From Candidatus Thioglobus sp. (GTDB taxonomy: Bacteria > Pseudomonadota > Gammaproteobacteria > Arenicellales > UBA868): DNA of 64,000 nucleotides. The stretch is from positions 1 through 64,000 of the forward strand of contig SHBR01000005.1 in NCBI GenBank assembly GCA_004212795.1, written 5' to 3'. The first letter of the stretch is position 1; each line of letters starts with the position of its first letter. Below the pieces are notes generated by a model. It saw nothing but the letters and a program-made list of their open reading frames with translations, made no database searches and had not been told where the DNA came from. The translations under genes and the position numbers were made by a program. Below, one piece after another: positions 49,262-58,689 of this stretch.

Positions 49262-50398
49262 CTAAAGCACTTTTTCCATAGCTAAATAGCAGTGCACATA
49301 GTCCATGGCATGGCCATCAGGATTTTCGGCAACCCGATCTTCATAGCGTTGATAGAACTGATCAACGATTTGATCTTTTTCTTCCTGAGGGCGTTCACCC
49401 GAAAGTCCATTTACAAATACCGCTTCACTCCACGATCGAAGCGTCGGAATGTAACTCACGGCGAATTCGCGGTTTGACATGGATCCTTGGGCCTCATCGA
49501 AAGCACGTCGGTAAGGGCAGCCGTGAACACCTGTCTTTGCAGAGACCAGTCTGAGCCCGGCTTGATAAACCGCCGAGGATTGATCTTCAAGCGGTGCGCA
49601 AAATTCTTCAACGGTGCGGTAGTACTGCGGAAACGCCGTATTTTTAAATTCATCTGATGTGATAGTGCCTTCTTTACGCATATTGCTCCAGAGCTCAGCG
49701 AAAGTATTAAACATGTTGATACCGCCAGTATTTCCAAGATAACGGCCTTGCTCATCAATTCCAAAATTAAGGATGACGAGACGTCCTCCGGGCCTAAGTT
49801 CTCGGGTTCGGGCGAGCAGCAGGTCTTCCCAGTTATGTTTAGCTTGTTGCGCAAAGGCGGCAAGCGAGTCGCCTGATGCACCAACCATATGAACATGATC
49901 ATCAATTGTGCAGGGCTTTTCCGAGATGTAATGCATTGCAGTGGCAGAGAATCCGATATCAAGCGTCTCATCGGGTAAGAGTTGCTGATGAAATCCAATT
50001 CCGCAAGCATTAACAAACACGTTTTCAATGTCTGTCAAAAAAGTATTGGGACCCGATGAACCAAATCCTAATAAATTCTTAAACAATGAGCTAAAATCAT
50101 TGCTAGGTAGATCGGTATAAGTCACTTGAATTTGTGTTTGCGCAAACCGATCTCGGAGATGTTCAATGCATTTTCGCCAAGCGGCTTCCGAGGTGCCGCC
50201 ATCAGCTGCGCCAAAATCGGCAAGTCGAATGGGTTGTCCTTTTGATGGTTCTGGAACGACTTGAGCGGCATCGAGCAGCATTTTGACAGCGTTATCGATA
50301 ACGTCTTTTGCGCCTCGAGTGCGTTGACTGTAATAGCCACCTCCTTTCATCGCCATGGTTTGAGCGGTCGCAGGCAAATTTTCCAAGGGTTGATTCAT
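49262..50398 (-). CDS. SABATH-type SAM-dependent carboxyl methyltransferase
   Basis: MKGGGYYSQRTRGAKDVIDNAVKML; IRLADFGAADGGTSEAAWRKCIEHL; DIGFSATAMHYISEKPCTIDDHVHM. Confidence 0.75.
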   Translation of the reverse strand: MNQPLENLPATAQTMAMKGGGYYSQRTRGAKDVIDNAVKMLLDAAQVVPEPSKGQPIRLADFGAADGGTSEAAWRKCIEHLRDRFAQTQIQVTYTDLPSNDFSSLFKNLLGFGSSGPNTFLTDIENVFVNACGIGFHQQLLPDETLDIGFSATAMHYISEKPCTIDDHVHMVGASGDSLAAFAQQAKHNWEDLLLARTRELRPGGRLVILNFGIDEQGRYLGNTGGINMFNTFAELWSNMRKEGTITSDEFKNTAFPQYYRTVEEFCAPLEDQSSAVYQAGLRLVSAKTGVHGCPYRRAFDEAQGSMSNREFAVSYIPTLRSWSEAVFVNGLSGERPQEEKDQIVDQFYQRYEDRVAENPDGHAMDYVHCYLAMEKVL

Positions 50399-50672
50399 AG
50401 CTCTTCCATCCGATTAAAAGTTCATTTTTCAACCGTTAGTCTAGTAGATTGCGATTTAATTGTGCCAGAGTGATTTTGCTTTTGAGAGCCAGAGTTCTAA
50501 TTACCGAGTGAAATACTCAGAAGAGCCAATCGCATTGCTGTTTAGACATTGGAAAAACACGTAAGAATTTTGTTGTTTTAAGCACCTTTGTGGTGCGATA
50601 CTATAAAAAGCTGGCTTATCTATTGTTTATCGGTAGCCTGCATTTTAAAAATTAACCAAACGAGGAGGAATC

Positions 50673-51767
50673 ATGGAAAGACGTGATTTTCTAAAAAAAG
50701 CAGGTGCAGGGACCGCGGTAGCAGCGGGCACACTTGCAGCCCCAGCTATTGTTAAGGCGCGCACTGAAATTACGATGGTGTCGACATGGCCACGTGATTT
50801 TCCCGGCCTGGGAACGGGTGCACAGCGTTTTGCTGACAGTCTCAGTGAGCTTTCGGATGGCCGACTGAACGTGACTTATTATGCGAGTGGCGAACGGGTA
50901 AAGCCGTTTGACTCTTTTGATGAAGTCGCATCTGGAAACGCGCAGATGTATCACGCAGCAGATTATTATTGGAAAGGTAAGCACCCGGGGTGGGCGTACT
51001 TTACCGCCGTCCCTTTTGGGTACGTTTACAGTGAAATGAACGCGTGGATTAATTGGGGTGGGGGCCAGGCATTGTGGGACGAGCTATCTGCCGATTTTGG
51101 TCTCAAGTGCCTGACTTGTGGCAACACAGGTGTCCAGATGGGCGGTTGGTTCCGTAAAGAAATTAATTCTGCTGATGATCTTAAAGGTCTCAAAATGCGT
51201 ATCCCTGGCTTAGGTGGTGATGTGATGGCCAAGCTCGGCGCTTCACCGGTCTCTCTTCCAGGTAGTCAGATTTATGAAAACCTGATGTCTGGCGCGATTG
51301 ACGCCACAGAGTGGGTGGGACCTTGGAATGATTCTTATATGAAATTCTACGAGGCTGCCAAATACTATTACTTCCCGGGGATGCACGAGCCGGCTTCAAT
51401 GCTTGCAGTGGGCATGAACAAGAGTTGGTGGGACGGTCTGTCAAAGACTGATCAGGCTTTGATTAAAGCTGCTGCCACTCAGGAAGATTCTCGTATGATG
51501 TCAGAGTACAACGCCAAGAACGGCGCTGCACTCGACAAGCTGATCACCGAGCAGGGCGTTCAGGTGCGAGAGTTTAATGATGACGTCTACGACGCATTCG
51601 GTGAGGCGGCAGAAGAGGTCTTTGATGAAGTCCGCGCACACAGTGATTTGGCAAACAGAATCCATGAGAGTTTTGCTGCAACACGAAAAGATGTGGGCCG
51701 TTGGATGAATCTCTCCGATCAGCCTTATCTGCGTCAACGCAATAGAGTCCTCGGTGTAGAGATCTAA
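50673..51767 (+). CDS. TRAP transporter substrate-binding protein (DctP family) with Tat-type signal
   Basis: MERRDFLKKAGAGTAVAAGTLAAPAIVKA; ITMVSTWPRDFPGLGTGAQRFADSLSELSDGRLNVTYY. Confidence 0.92.
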   Translation: MERRDFLKKAGAGTAVAAGTLAAPAIVKARTEITMVSTWPRDFPGLGTGAQRFADSLSELSDGRLNVTYYASGERVKPFDSFDEVASGNAQMYHAADYYWKGKHPGWAYFTAVPFGYVYSEMNAWINWGGGQALWDELSADFGLKCLTCGNTGVQMGGWFRKEINSADDLKGLKMRIPGLGGDVMAKLGASPVSLPGSQIYENLMSGAIDATEWVGPWNDSYMKFYEAAKYYYFPGMHEPASMLAVGMNKSWWDGLSKTDQALIKAAATQEDSRMMSEYNAKNGAALDKLITEQGVQVREFNDDVYDAFGEAAEEVFDEVRAHSDLANRIHESFAATRKDVGRWMNLSDQPYLRQRNRVLGVEI

Positions 51768-51789
51768 TCGTCTGCCACGGACTAGAGAC

Positions 51790-51818
51790 AGAGCGGGGCC
51801 TCAGGGCTCCGCTCTTTT
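51790..51818 (+). terminator. Hairpin + T tract between dctP-like and dctQ-like genes
   Basis: AGAGCGGgGCCtcaGGGCtCCGCTCTTTT. Confidence 0.75.
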
Positions 51819-51886
51819 CGCTCACTCGATCTGCCAATCGGCGAACATCGGGTGCACGTTTCCTGAGTAGTCACGCATATTAGAAG

Positions 51887-52942
51887 ATGGCGCTATCTAA
51901 AACCGAGTTGCCAAAAGCTGCAAATGTCATGCGGTTTTTCGCGTGGCTGGTACCGGCGTTAGGCGTGCTGTTTTTGTTAAACAACTATCTGACTTTTTGG
52001 CGAGACTGGCCGGGTACGCTTGCAGTTATTTCAAAATGGCCGAGCGCCGATGTGGATTCGATGTCGAGCGCAATGCAGATCCAAGGCCTACTCCAACTCG
52101 CAAGCTGGATGCTCGTGATAATTGCGGTTGCGTTTTATGTTCGCGGTTGTCAAAACATGCCACTTCGAAATGACGCAGATCGACTTGGCGAAATCGCCGC
52201 GTTTATTGTTCGAGGCTGCTTTTGGGGACTCGTGTTGATTGGAATTGTTGATATTTTTATCTCTTTTCTCCGAGTTGAAGACTGGCTCAAACTATGGGTC
52301 GGCGATGATTTAGCTAAATCTTTAGGTCGACCTATATTTAGAGGTTCGTATGTTCATTACCCGCTACTTTTACTCGGTTTTGTAATCGCATTTTTTAGTC
52401 GAAGCCTGGGATTTATCTGGTTGACGCTTATGGTGGTGCTCTCCGAATTTTTTATTGTAATAAGCCGTTTTGTTTTTTCGTACGAGCAGCCGTTTCAGGG
52501 AGATCTTGTCCGCTTTTGGTACGCTGGGCTTTTCCTTTTTGCCAGTGCCTACGCACTCGTCACGGAAGGACATGTTCGAGTAGATGTTCTCTATACGAAT
52601 TTCTCAAAAAAAGGCAAAGCATGGGCGAATACGGTTGGCGTAATTATTTTGGGTCTTCCTTTGTGTTGGTCTATCCTGATTACAGGCATGTGGGGCAAGG
52701 GAAGCAGTCTTAACAGTCCGTTACTTAGCTTTGAGATTTATCAGCAGGGTTTTGGGATGTATGTGAAATACTTGATGGTTGGTTTTTTGGTTGTATTTGC
52801 AATCTCGATGTTGTTTCAGTTCTGTGGCTACTTGTTATCCAATGTTGCGGATCTAATTGGCGAGCCCTCTGCTGACGATAAAGAAGGGAAGGATGAACGC
52901 TTGCCTGCAAACGCGCTCAAAACTCCGTCCGGACCAATCTGA
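51887..52942 (+). CDS. TRAP transporter small permease (DctQ-like, long form)
   Basis: Membrane protein between dctP and dctM; VVLSEFFIVISRFVFSYEQPFQGDLVRFWYAGLFLFASAYALVTEGHVRVDV. Confidence 0.85.
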   Translation: MALSKTELPKAANVMRFFAWLVPALGVLFLLNNYLTFWRDWPGTLAVISKWPSADVDSMSSAMQIQGLLQLASWMLVIIAVAFYVRGCQNMPLRNDADRLGEIAAFIVRGCFWGLVLIGIVDIFISFLRVEDWLKLWVGDDLAKSLGRPIFRGSYVHYPLLLLGFVIAFFSRSLGFIWLTLMVVLSEFFIVISRFVFSYEQPFQGDLVRFWYAGLFLFASAYALVTEGHVRVDVLYTNFSKKGKAWANTVGVIILGLPLCWSILITGMWGKGSSLNSPLLSFEIYQQGFGMYVKYLMVGFLVVFAISMLFQFCGYLLSNVADLIGEPSADDKEGKDERLPANALKTPSGPI

Positions 52943-52962
52943 ACGACTAGCGTATAAACGAT

Positions 52963-55623
52963 ATGGAAGTCTTTTTTCTACTAGTCCTGTTTATTTTGAT
53001 GATCGTGGCGCTGAGTTCCGGCTTCCCCGTCGCGTTTTCTCTACCGGGATCTGCCATCGCTAGCATGGGTCTTGCGGCGCTTTTTGGTTATCTCTTCGAA
53101 GGTAATGTGAGCGCATATTTCCTGGACGGAGGTCCCGTTGAATGGTTGACGGCAGGGGTGACCAACTTTCGGAGTCTTTACTGGGATGTAGAACGCGACA
53201 CCTTGATTGCGATTCCTTTATTTATTTTTATGGGTATTATGCTCGAGCGATCCAAGATCGCAGAAGATTTGCTGGTGACGATGGCGCGACTTTTTGGACC
53301 AATTCCGGGCGGCCTTGGGATCTCGGTGGTATTTGTCGGTACCTTGCTGGCAGCAACAACCGGGATTGTGGGTGCGACCGTAATTGCAATGGGACTCATT
53401 TCTTTGCCGGCTATGCTCCGGCACAATTATTCACGACCCCTCGCAGCCGGTACGATATGCGCATCCGGAACGCTGGGACAGATTATTCCTCCATCGATCG
53501 TTCTGATTCTCCTGGCTGATCAACTTTCGAGCGCGTCTGATATTGCAAGCACCGCGCGCAAAGCAATGTACAAAACGGCGACGGGCGAATTTTCGATGCC
53601 CTCCGAGCTTGATATCGTCTCTACAAGTGCAGGGGAGATGTTCATGGGCGCCTTTATCCCGGGATTGGTGCTTGTGGGTTTATATATGCTGTACATACTG
53701 GTTTCTGCATTTTTTCGGCCTCAAACGGCGCCACCGGTTCCGTACGATGGACGATATGACGCGAGATTCTGGGGTAGTGTGGGTTTAGCATTGATTCCGC
53801 CGCTGACGTTAATTTTTGCAGTGTTGGGGTCGATTATTCTCGGGATCGCGACGGTTAATCAGGCAGGGTCTATTGGTGCAATTGGCGCTTTGATCATGAG
53901 TGGTTATCGAATGGCGGCAGGTCGGCGGGACGCTTATGTGCCAGCGATTCTGGCAGTCGTATCAATTGGGATACTTGCAATCACGTTGCATCTTGTGCCC
54001 ATCAACATTCGAATTGTTTCATCTCCCGCCGAGGTCGCTGCGGTAATCGTCGCATCGCTTGCCGTATTCGGTCTGACTGTGGCTATTGGGATGAGTTTGT
54101 GGCGTGCACATAAGACCTATGACATTCTCAATGGGGTTATGATCGAAACCGCAAAGACGACCTCAATGGTTTTTATTATCCTGATCGGTGCGGCGATGTT
54201 GACCTCGGCTTTCAGGGGATTTGGCGGTGAAGTTTTAGTTAAGGAGTACCTCACAGGTTTGCCGGGAGGATTTTGGACCCAATTCATTGTGGTCATGGCG
54301 GTTATTTTTGTTCTTGGGTTTTTTCTCGATTTTATTGAAATTGCGGTGGTCGTTGTTCCGATCGTTGCGCCCATCTTGCTGATGGATCCGAGTGCAAATA
54401 TCACTGCAGTGTGGTTAGGTGTCATGATCGGATTGAATATCCAGACTTCTTTTTTGACGCCACCTTTTGGCTTTGCATTGTTTTATTTGCGCGGCGTGGC
54501 GGCCAAAGTCGTCAAGACGGTAGAGATATACAAAGGCGTTATTCCGTTTATTGGATTACAACTAGTGGGCCTTGCTTTTGTGGGCTATCTGCCAAGTTTG
54601 GTAAATTATCTTCCTGCAAGAATGTATCTGACCTCGGAGGCCTCACCACCTCCCATGAATCCTAAGCTTCAGGATTGTTTGGAGGATTATGTTTTTAATC
54701 AATACCTGACTGAAGAAAATGCATTAGTCGCGGCTGCCGGCCGGCTTGAAGGTATCCGGTCGGATTATTTGCCAGACACAGTAAGCACAAAACTTAATCT
54801 AGTCGCGTCAAATATTCGAGCGACATTCCCTCTCGTTGAAGATGTCAAGAATGCTCATGCTGCGAAGGCAGAAGTAGAGGCGGAATATCGACCATTGCAT
54901 AAACGAGTTAGGTTTGTTCAGAATCGGATCCGGCGATTAGACCGAAACATTGACAAGATCGAGCAAACGCTTGGTCGCATTGAGCGTGGCGAAGCTTCAG
55001 AGATTTCAGTGGAAGGTCTCAAGAGTGATGTTGATAAGATGGTTGCACAAAAGATCGCTCTTGAGAAAGAAATACCCGAGATATGGGCAGATCGGAACGC
55101 AGCATACCTTGCCCTCCTGAAAGACGATAAAACCAAAGTGAACGCTTATCGTCGCAACGTCGATGACGCTTATATGGCTTTAGTCGACACTCAAAGACTG
55201 ATTAATTCGACCCAAGCACTTAAAGAATTTGGTATGCCGCTTGAAAACATGTATCAAGATTTGCCGACGCTTAGCCCGGATATTGCCATGCAGCAGCTCA
55301 AGAATCTTCGAAGTGCGCTGGGCAGTGTTAATGGTACGAGCAAGATAAAGTCTCGGGTTAATAAAAGTCGCAAGGCGCTCAGAGGTGACAATCCTAATAT
55401 GGAAAAAGCACTTTCCGAGATGGGAAAAGCGATTGCCCTCTTTAGAGTTGAGGTTGAATGGCGGGAAAAAGCCTTCGCTGATCTTACGATCCCGCTTCAA
55501 GAAATCGATGCCTTAGTCAGCAAGACAATCGGTCTCAGGCAGCAGGCTAAGTTGACAAAGGAACAGGCACTGTTTGTGGCGAGTTGTACTGCAGATCATA
55601 AGGATGTTTCTTTAAACTTCTGA
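52963..55623 (+). CDS. TRAP transporter large permease (DctM family) with ~330-aa C-terminal helical extension
   Basis: IPLFIFMGIMLERSKIAEDLLVTMARLFGPIPGGLGISVVFVGTLLAATTGIVGATV; C-terminal charged helical region after RMYLTSEASPPPMNPKL. Confidence 0.9.
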   Translation: MEVFFLLVLFILMIVALSSGFPVAFSLPGSAIASMGLAALFGYLFEGNVSAYFLDGGPVEWLTAGVTNFRSLYWDVERDTLIAIPLFIFMGIMLERSKIAEDLLVTMARLFGPIPGGLGISVVFVGTLLAATTGIVGATVIAMGLISLPAMLRHNYSRPLAAGTICASGTLGQIIPPSIVLILLADQLSSASDIASTARKAMYKTATGEFSMPSELDIVSTSAGEMFMGAFIPGLVLVGLYMLYILVSAFFRPQTAPPVPYDGRYDARFWGSVGLALIPPLTLIFAVLGSIILGIATVNQAGSIGAIGALIMSGYRMAAGRRDAYVPAILAVVSIGILAITLHLVPINIRIVSSPAEVAAVIVASLAVFGLTVAIGMSLWRAHKTYDILNGVMIETAKTTSMVFIILIGAAMLTSAFRGFGGEVLVKEYLTGLPGGFWTQFIVVMAVIFVLGFFLDFIEIAVVVVPIVAPILLMDPSANITAVWLGVMIGLNIQTSFLTPPFGFALFYLRGVAAKVVKTVEIYKGVIPFIGLQLVGLAFVGYLPSLVNYLPARMYLTSEASPPPMNPKLQDCLEDYVFNQYLTEENALVAAAGRLEGIRSDYLPDTVSTKLNLVASNIRATFPLVEDVKNAHAAKAEVEAEYRPLHKRVRFVQNRIRRLDRNIDKIEQTLGRIERGEASEISVEGLKSDVDKMVAQKIALEKEIPEIWADRNAAYLALLKDDKTKVNAYRRNVDDAYMALVDTQRLINSTQALKEFGMPLENMYQDLPTLSPDIAMQQLKNLRSALGSVNGTSKIKSRVNKSRKALRGDNPNMEKALSEMGKAIALFRVEVEWREKAFADLTIPLQEIDALVSKTIGLRQQAKLTKEQALFVASCTADHKDVSLNF

Positions 55624-55683
55624 TTAATGTTGCTCTGCAGCGCGAAGTAAACGCCGTTTCCCTAACCAACTTAGAATGAGTCT

Positions 55684-57081
55684 ATGACTATCGATCCTAC
55701 TGTGGCCGATTTGCTCGCGAAAGCAAGGACAGCTCAAGCTTTATATGAGAAATTTAATCAGGCCGAAGTCGATGATGTTGTTGCTGCAATCGCTTGGGTG
55801 GTGCTTGAGCCTGTTCGAAACCAACATCTTTCTGAACGTGCGGTCGAAGACACAGGTCTTGGTGATGTTGACGATAAATTTACAAAAAATCACCGCAAGA
55901 CGCTGGGACTGCTTCGAGACTTAACAGGCGCGCCATCGGTTGGCGTGATTGCAACAGATTCAGAGCGAGGTCTTATTGAAATTGCAAGACCGATCGGTGT
56001 TGTTGGCGCAATAACACCCTCCACAAATCCGGTTGCGACCCCAACAAATAAGGTGATGAATGCCCTTAAGGGCGGAAACGCAATTATTCTTGCACCTTCA
56101 CCTCGAGGTGAGGCGGTATGTGGCGAGCTGGTGGATTTGTTTCGTGATGCGTTAGAAAAGGTGGGCGCACCCGTAGATTTGATTCAAAAATTACCCCATC
56201 CGATAAACAAAGCCACGACTCAGGCGCTGATGGAGTCGGTTGATTTAATAGTCGCCACAGGTTCTCAAAATAATATCCGTGCCGCCTACTCGAGCGGAAC
56301 CCCCGCTGTAGGAGTGGGTGCGGGCAATGTTGCCGTTATCATTGATGAGACTGCCGATTATCAACAGGCAGCCGAAAGTATCGTGGCGTCCAAATCTTTT
56401 GATAACGCGACCAGTTGCTCATCAGAAAACAGCATTGTTGTCGTGGAAAGCGCAGTCGGTCCACTGCTCGAAGCATTATCCTCGTGTGGTGTGCACCTTT
56501 TAACGAGCAACGAGAAGGCCACGCTTCAGGCCCTGATGTGGATAAATGGAAAGCTTAACCCTGAAGTAACTGCGCGGAGCGCAAAAGAGATTTCGGAAAT
56601 GGCAGGGCTTTCAGAGTCTGGCGGACCTGATCTGCGGGTGCTTTTGGTTGAGGAATCCGGAACTGGCGCTGATTATCCATTCTCGGGTGAAAAATTAAGT
56701 CCGGTTCTTGCGATGTATTGTGTGCCGGACTTTGAAACTGCGCTTTTGAAAGTAGCCGAGATTTATGCGTATCAAGGTGCGGGACATTCGGTTGGGATTC
56801 ATACCTCAGACGAAGGGCGTCCGTTAGAGATTGGATTGAATCTCCCGACATGTCGCGTGATTGTTAATCAGGCCCACTGCTTCGCAACGGGCGGTAGTTT
56901 GGATAATGCGCTGCCTTTTTCACTTTCGATGGGTTGTGGAAGTTGGGGCGGCAATAGTATTAGTGAGAATATGGGATATCGACATTTTATTAATACTGTT
57001 CGCGTAGTCAGTAAAATTACGCCCCAAACAATCTCTCCTGATGACTTCTTAACGGGGTACTGGTCGCGCTATGGGAAATAG
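55684..57081 (+). CDS. Acylating aldehyde dehydrogenase, sulfoacetaldehyde dehydrogenase (SauS)-like
   Basis: IGVVGAITPSTNPVATPTNKVMNALKGGNAIILAPSPRG; SFDNATSCSSENSIVVV; neighbouring acyl-CoA ligase and Pta. Confidence 0.75.
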   Translation: MTIDPTVADLLAKARTAQALYEKFNQAEVDDVVAAIAWVVLEPVRNQHLSERAVEDTGLGDVDDKFTKNHRKTLGLLRDLTGAPSVGVIATDSERGLIEIARPIGVVGAITPSTNPVATPTNKVMNALKGGNAIILAPSPRGEAVCGELVDLFRDALEKVGAPVDLIQKLPHPINKATTQALMESVDLIVATGSQNNIRAAYSSGTPAVGVGAGNVAVIIDETADYQQAAESIVASKSFDNATSCSSENSIVVVESAVGPLLEALSSCGVHLLTSNEKATLQALMWINGKLNPEVTARSAKEISEMAGLSESGGPDLRVLLVEESGTGADYPFSGEKLSPVLAMYCVPDFETALLKVAEIYAYQGAGHSVGIHTSDEGRPLEIGLNLPTCRVIVNQAHCFATGGSLDNALPFSLSMGCGSWGGNSISENMGYRHFINTVRVVSKITPQTISPDDFLTGYWSRYGK

Positions 57082-58642
57082 GGCGCCCATGGATTTCGCT
57101 GAAATACGCGACTGCCGTAATCTGACTATCCAGAGCATTGTTGATCACTATGCGCTAATTCAGCCCGAAAAAGTCTTTGCGGTTTTTCCTGATGAAAATA
57201 GCGAGATCACCTGGGCCGAACTTCAGGAAACTTCTCGACAAATGGCGCAATATCTTTTGCATCAAGGGATAAATCCGGGCTCGCGAGTGGGAATGTTGCG
57301 CGGAAATGGTCGAGCGGCATTGGAGCTTTTCTTAGGCGTGATGTACAGCGGCTATACCGTTTCCACATTTAATCCGTTGGCAGGCGAAAGCGCTCTGCGC
57401 TATGTATTCAGTCACTCTAAGATTCAGATCGTTTTTGTGGATGAGGAAAATAGAGCGCTGGCAGAGGAGATAAAAAAAGATCAAATGCCGGGATTGAAAA
57501 TAGTCAGTGGTGCGTTAAATCAGGGATTAGAGTTGCCTAGTTTGTTATCCCCAATTGAATTGACCGAGCCGTCTGCGTTGGATGACGCATTGCTTATATA
57601 TACGTCCGGCACGACGGGCAGACCCAAGGGCGTCATCCACTCAAATTCAAGTTTGCTGGCAGGCGGCGCAAATACTGTGGCGGCGCACCATTTAACAGAC
57701 AAGGACCGAGCGCTGTGCGTGTTACCGCTATGCCATATTAATGGGCAGGTAGTGACGGTGATGGCACCGCTTTTGAGCGGCTCATCAGTTGTGATGCCGA
57801 GTCGGTTTCGGGTCTCAAAATTTTGGGATTGGATAATCAGGTATCGGTGCACTTGGTTTAGTGCGGTGCCAACGATTATCTCCTATTTGTTGGGGGCCAA
57901 GGACAAAGAGAGTCGACCCCGTCTAGATCGTCTGAGCTCGATTAGGTTTGGGCGATCGGCATCAGCGGCGCTACCCCCTGCGGTGCATAATGCATTTGTC
58001 GAGCGTTTTGGGATTCCATTGGTTGAGACTATGGGTATCACTGAAACAGCTGCCCCAATTTTGACCAATCCGCTAAATCCAGAAGGGCATCGTATCGGCT
58101 CACCGGGTAAAGCCTGTGGTAATCATGTTCGCGTCGCTAATAATGGCGAAGTGGTTACTGAGATAAACGCCGAGGGGGAGATTCAGGTTCGAGGTCCAAA
58201 TTTAATGTCACATTATCTTGACGCGCCCGATAAGACGGCAGAGGCTTTCACTGAAGACGGATGGTATCGCACGGGTGATCTGGGACGGATCGATGAGGAC
58301 GGATATGTTTTTGTAACTGGACGCATCAAAGAGCTGATTATTAAAGGGGGCGAGAATATTGCGCCACGAGAAATCGACGATGTAATGTATCAGTTCCCTG
58401 GTATTTTAGAAGCCGCGGCGATTGGTATTGCAGACGACAATTATGGCGAGGAGATTTCTGCTTGTCTGGTTCCTAGCCCTGGCGTCGTGATTGATTTGAA
58501 GGCGTTAAGCGCGCACTGCGAAAAGCATTTAGGGCGTTTTAAAACACCTCGCGCTTTTCATCTCATGGACGAGTTGCCGAAAGGCCCTTCTGGGAAGATT
58601 CAGCGCCTAAAACTTGTAGAAACTGTAAGTAAAGATAATTGA
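57071..58642 (+). CDS. AMP-dependent acyl-CoA synthetase, sulfoacetate-CoA ligase (SauT)-like by context
   Basis: LLIYTSGTTGRPKGVIHSN; GWYRTGDLGRIDEDGYVFVTGRIKELIIKGGENIAPREID; overlaps preceding gene. Confidence 0.78.
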   Translation: MGNRAPMDFAEIRDCRNLTIQSIVDHYALIQPEKVFAVFPDENSEITWAELQETSRQMAQYLLHQGINPGSRVGMLRGNGRAALELFLGVMYSGYTVSTFNPLAGESALRYVFSHSKIQIVFVDEENRALAEEIKKDQMPGLKIVSGALNQGLELPSLLSPIELTEPSALDDALLIYTSGTTGRPKGVIHSNSSLLAGGANTVAAHHLTDKDRALCVLPLCHINGQVVTVMAPLLSGSSVVMPSRFRVSKFWDWIIRYRCTWFSAVPTIISYLLGAKDKESRPRLDRLSSIRFGRSASAALPPAVHNAFVERFGIPLVETMGITETAAPILTNPLNPEGHRIGSPGKACGNHVRVANNGEVVTEINAEGEIQVRGPNLMSHYLDAPDKTAEAFTEDGWYRTGDLGRIDEDGYVFVTGRIKELIIKGGENIAPREIDDVMYQFPGILEAAAIGIADDNYGEEISACLVPSPGVVIDLKALSAHCEKHLGRFKTPRAFHLMDELPKGPSGKIQRLKLVETVSKDN

Positions 58643-58689
58643 GGCCCTTGTTGTTTCGGGGTGAGGATTGAGAGGCGCTGTTCCAAGCG

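Noticed and set aside
49456-50028. 190-aa minus-strand ORF in an alternative frame of the SABATH methyltransferase
   Set aside because: Overlaps the clearly coding 49262-50398 frame on the same strand; its translation has no family features.
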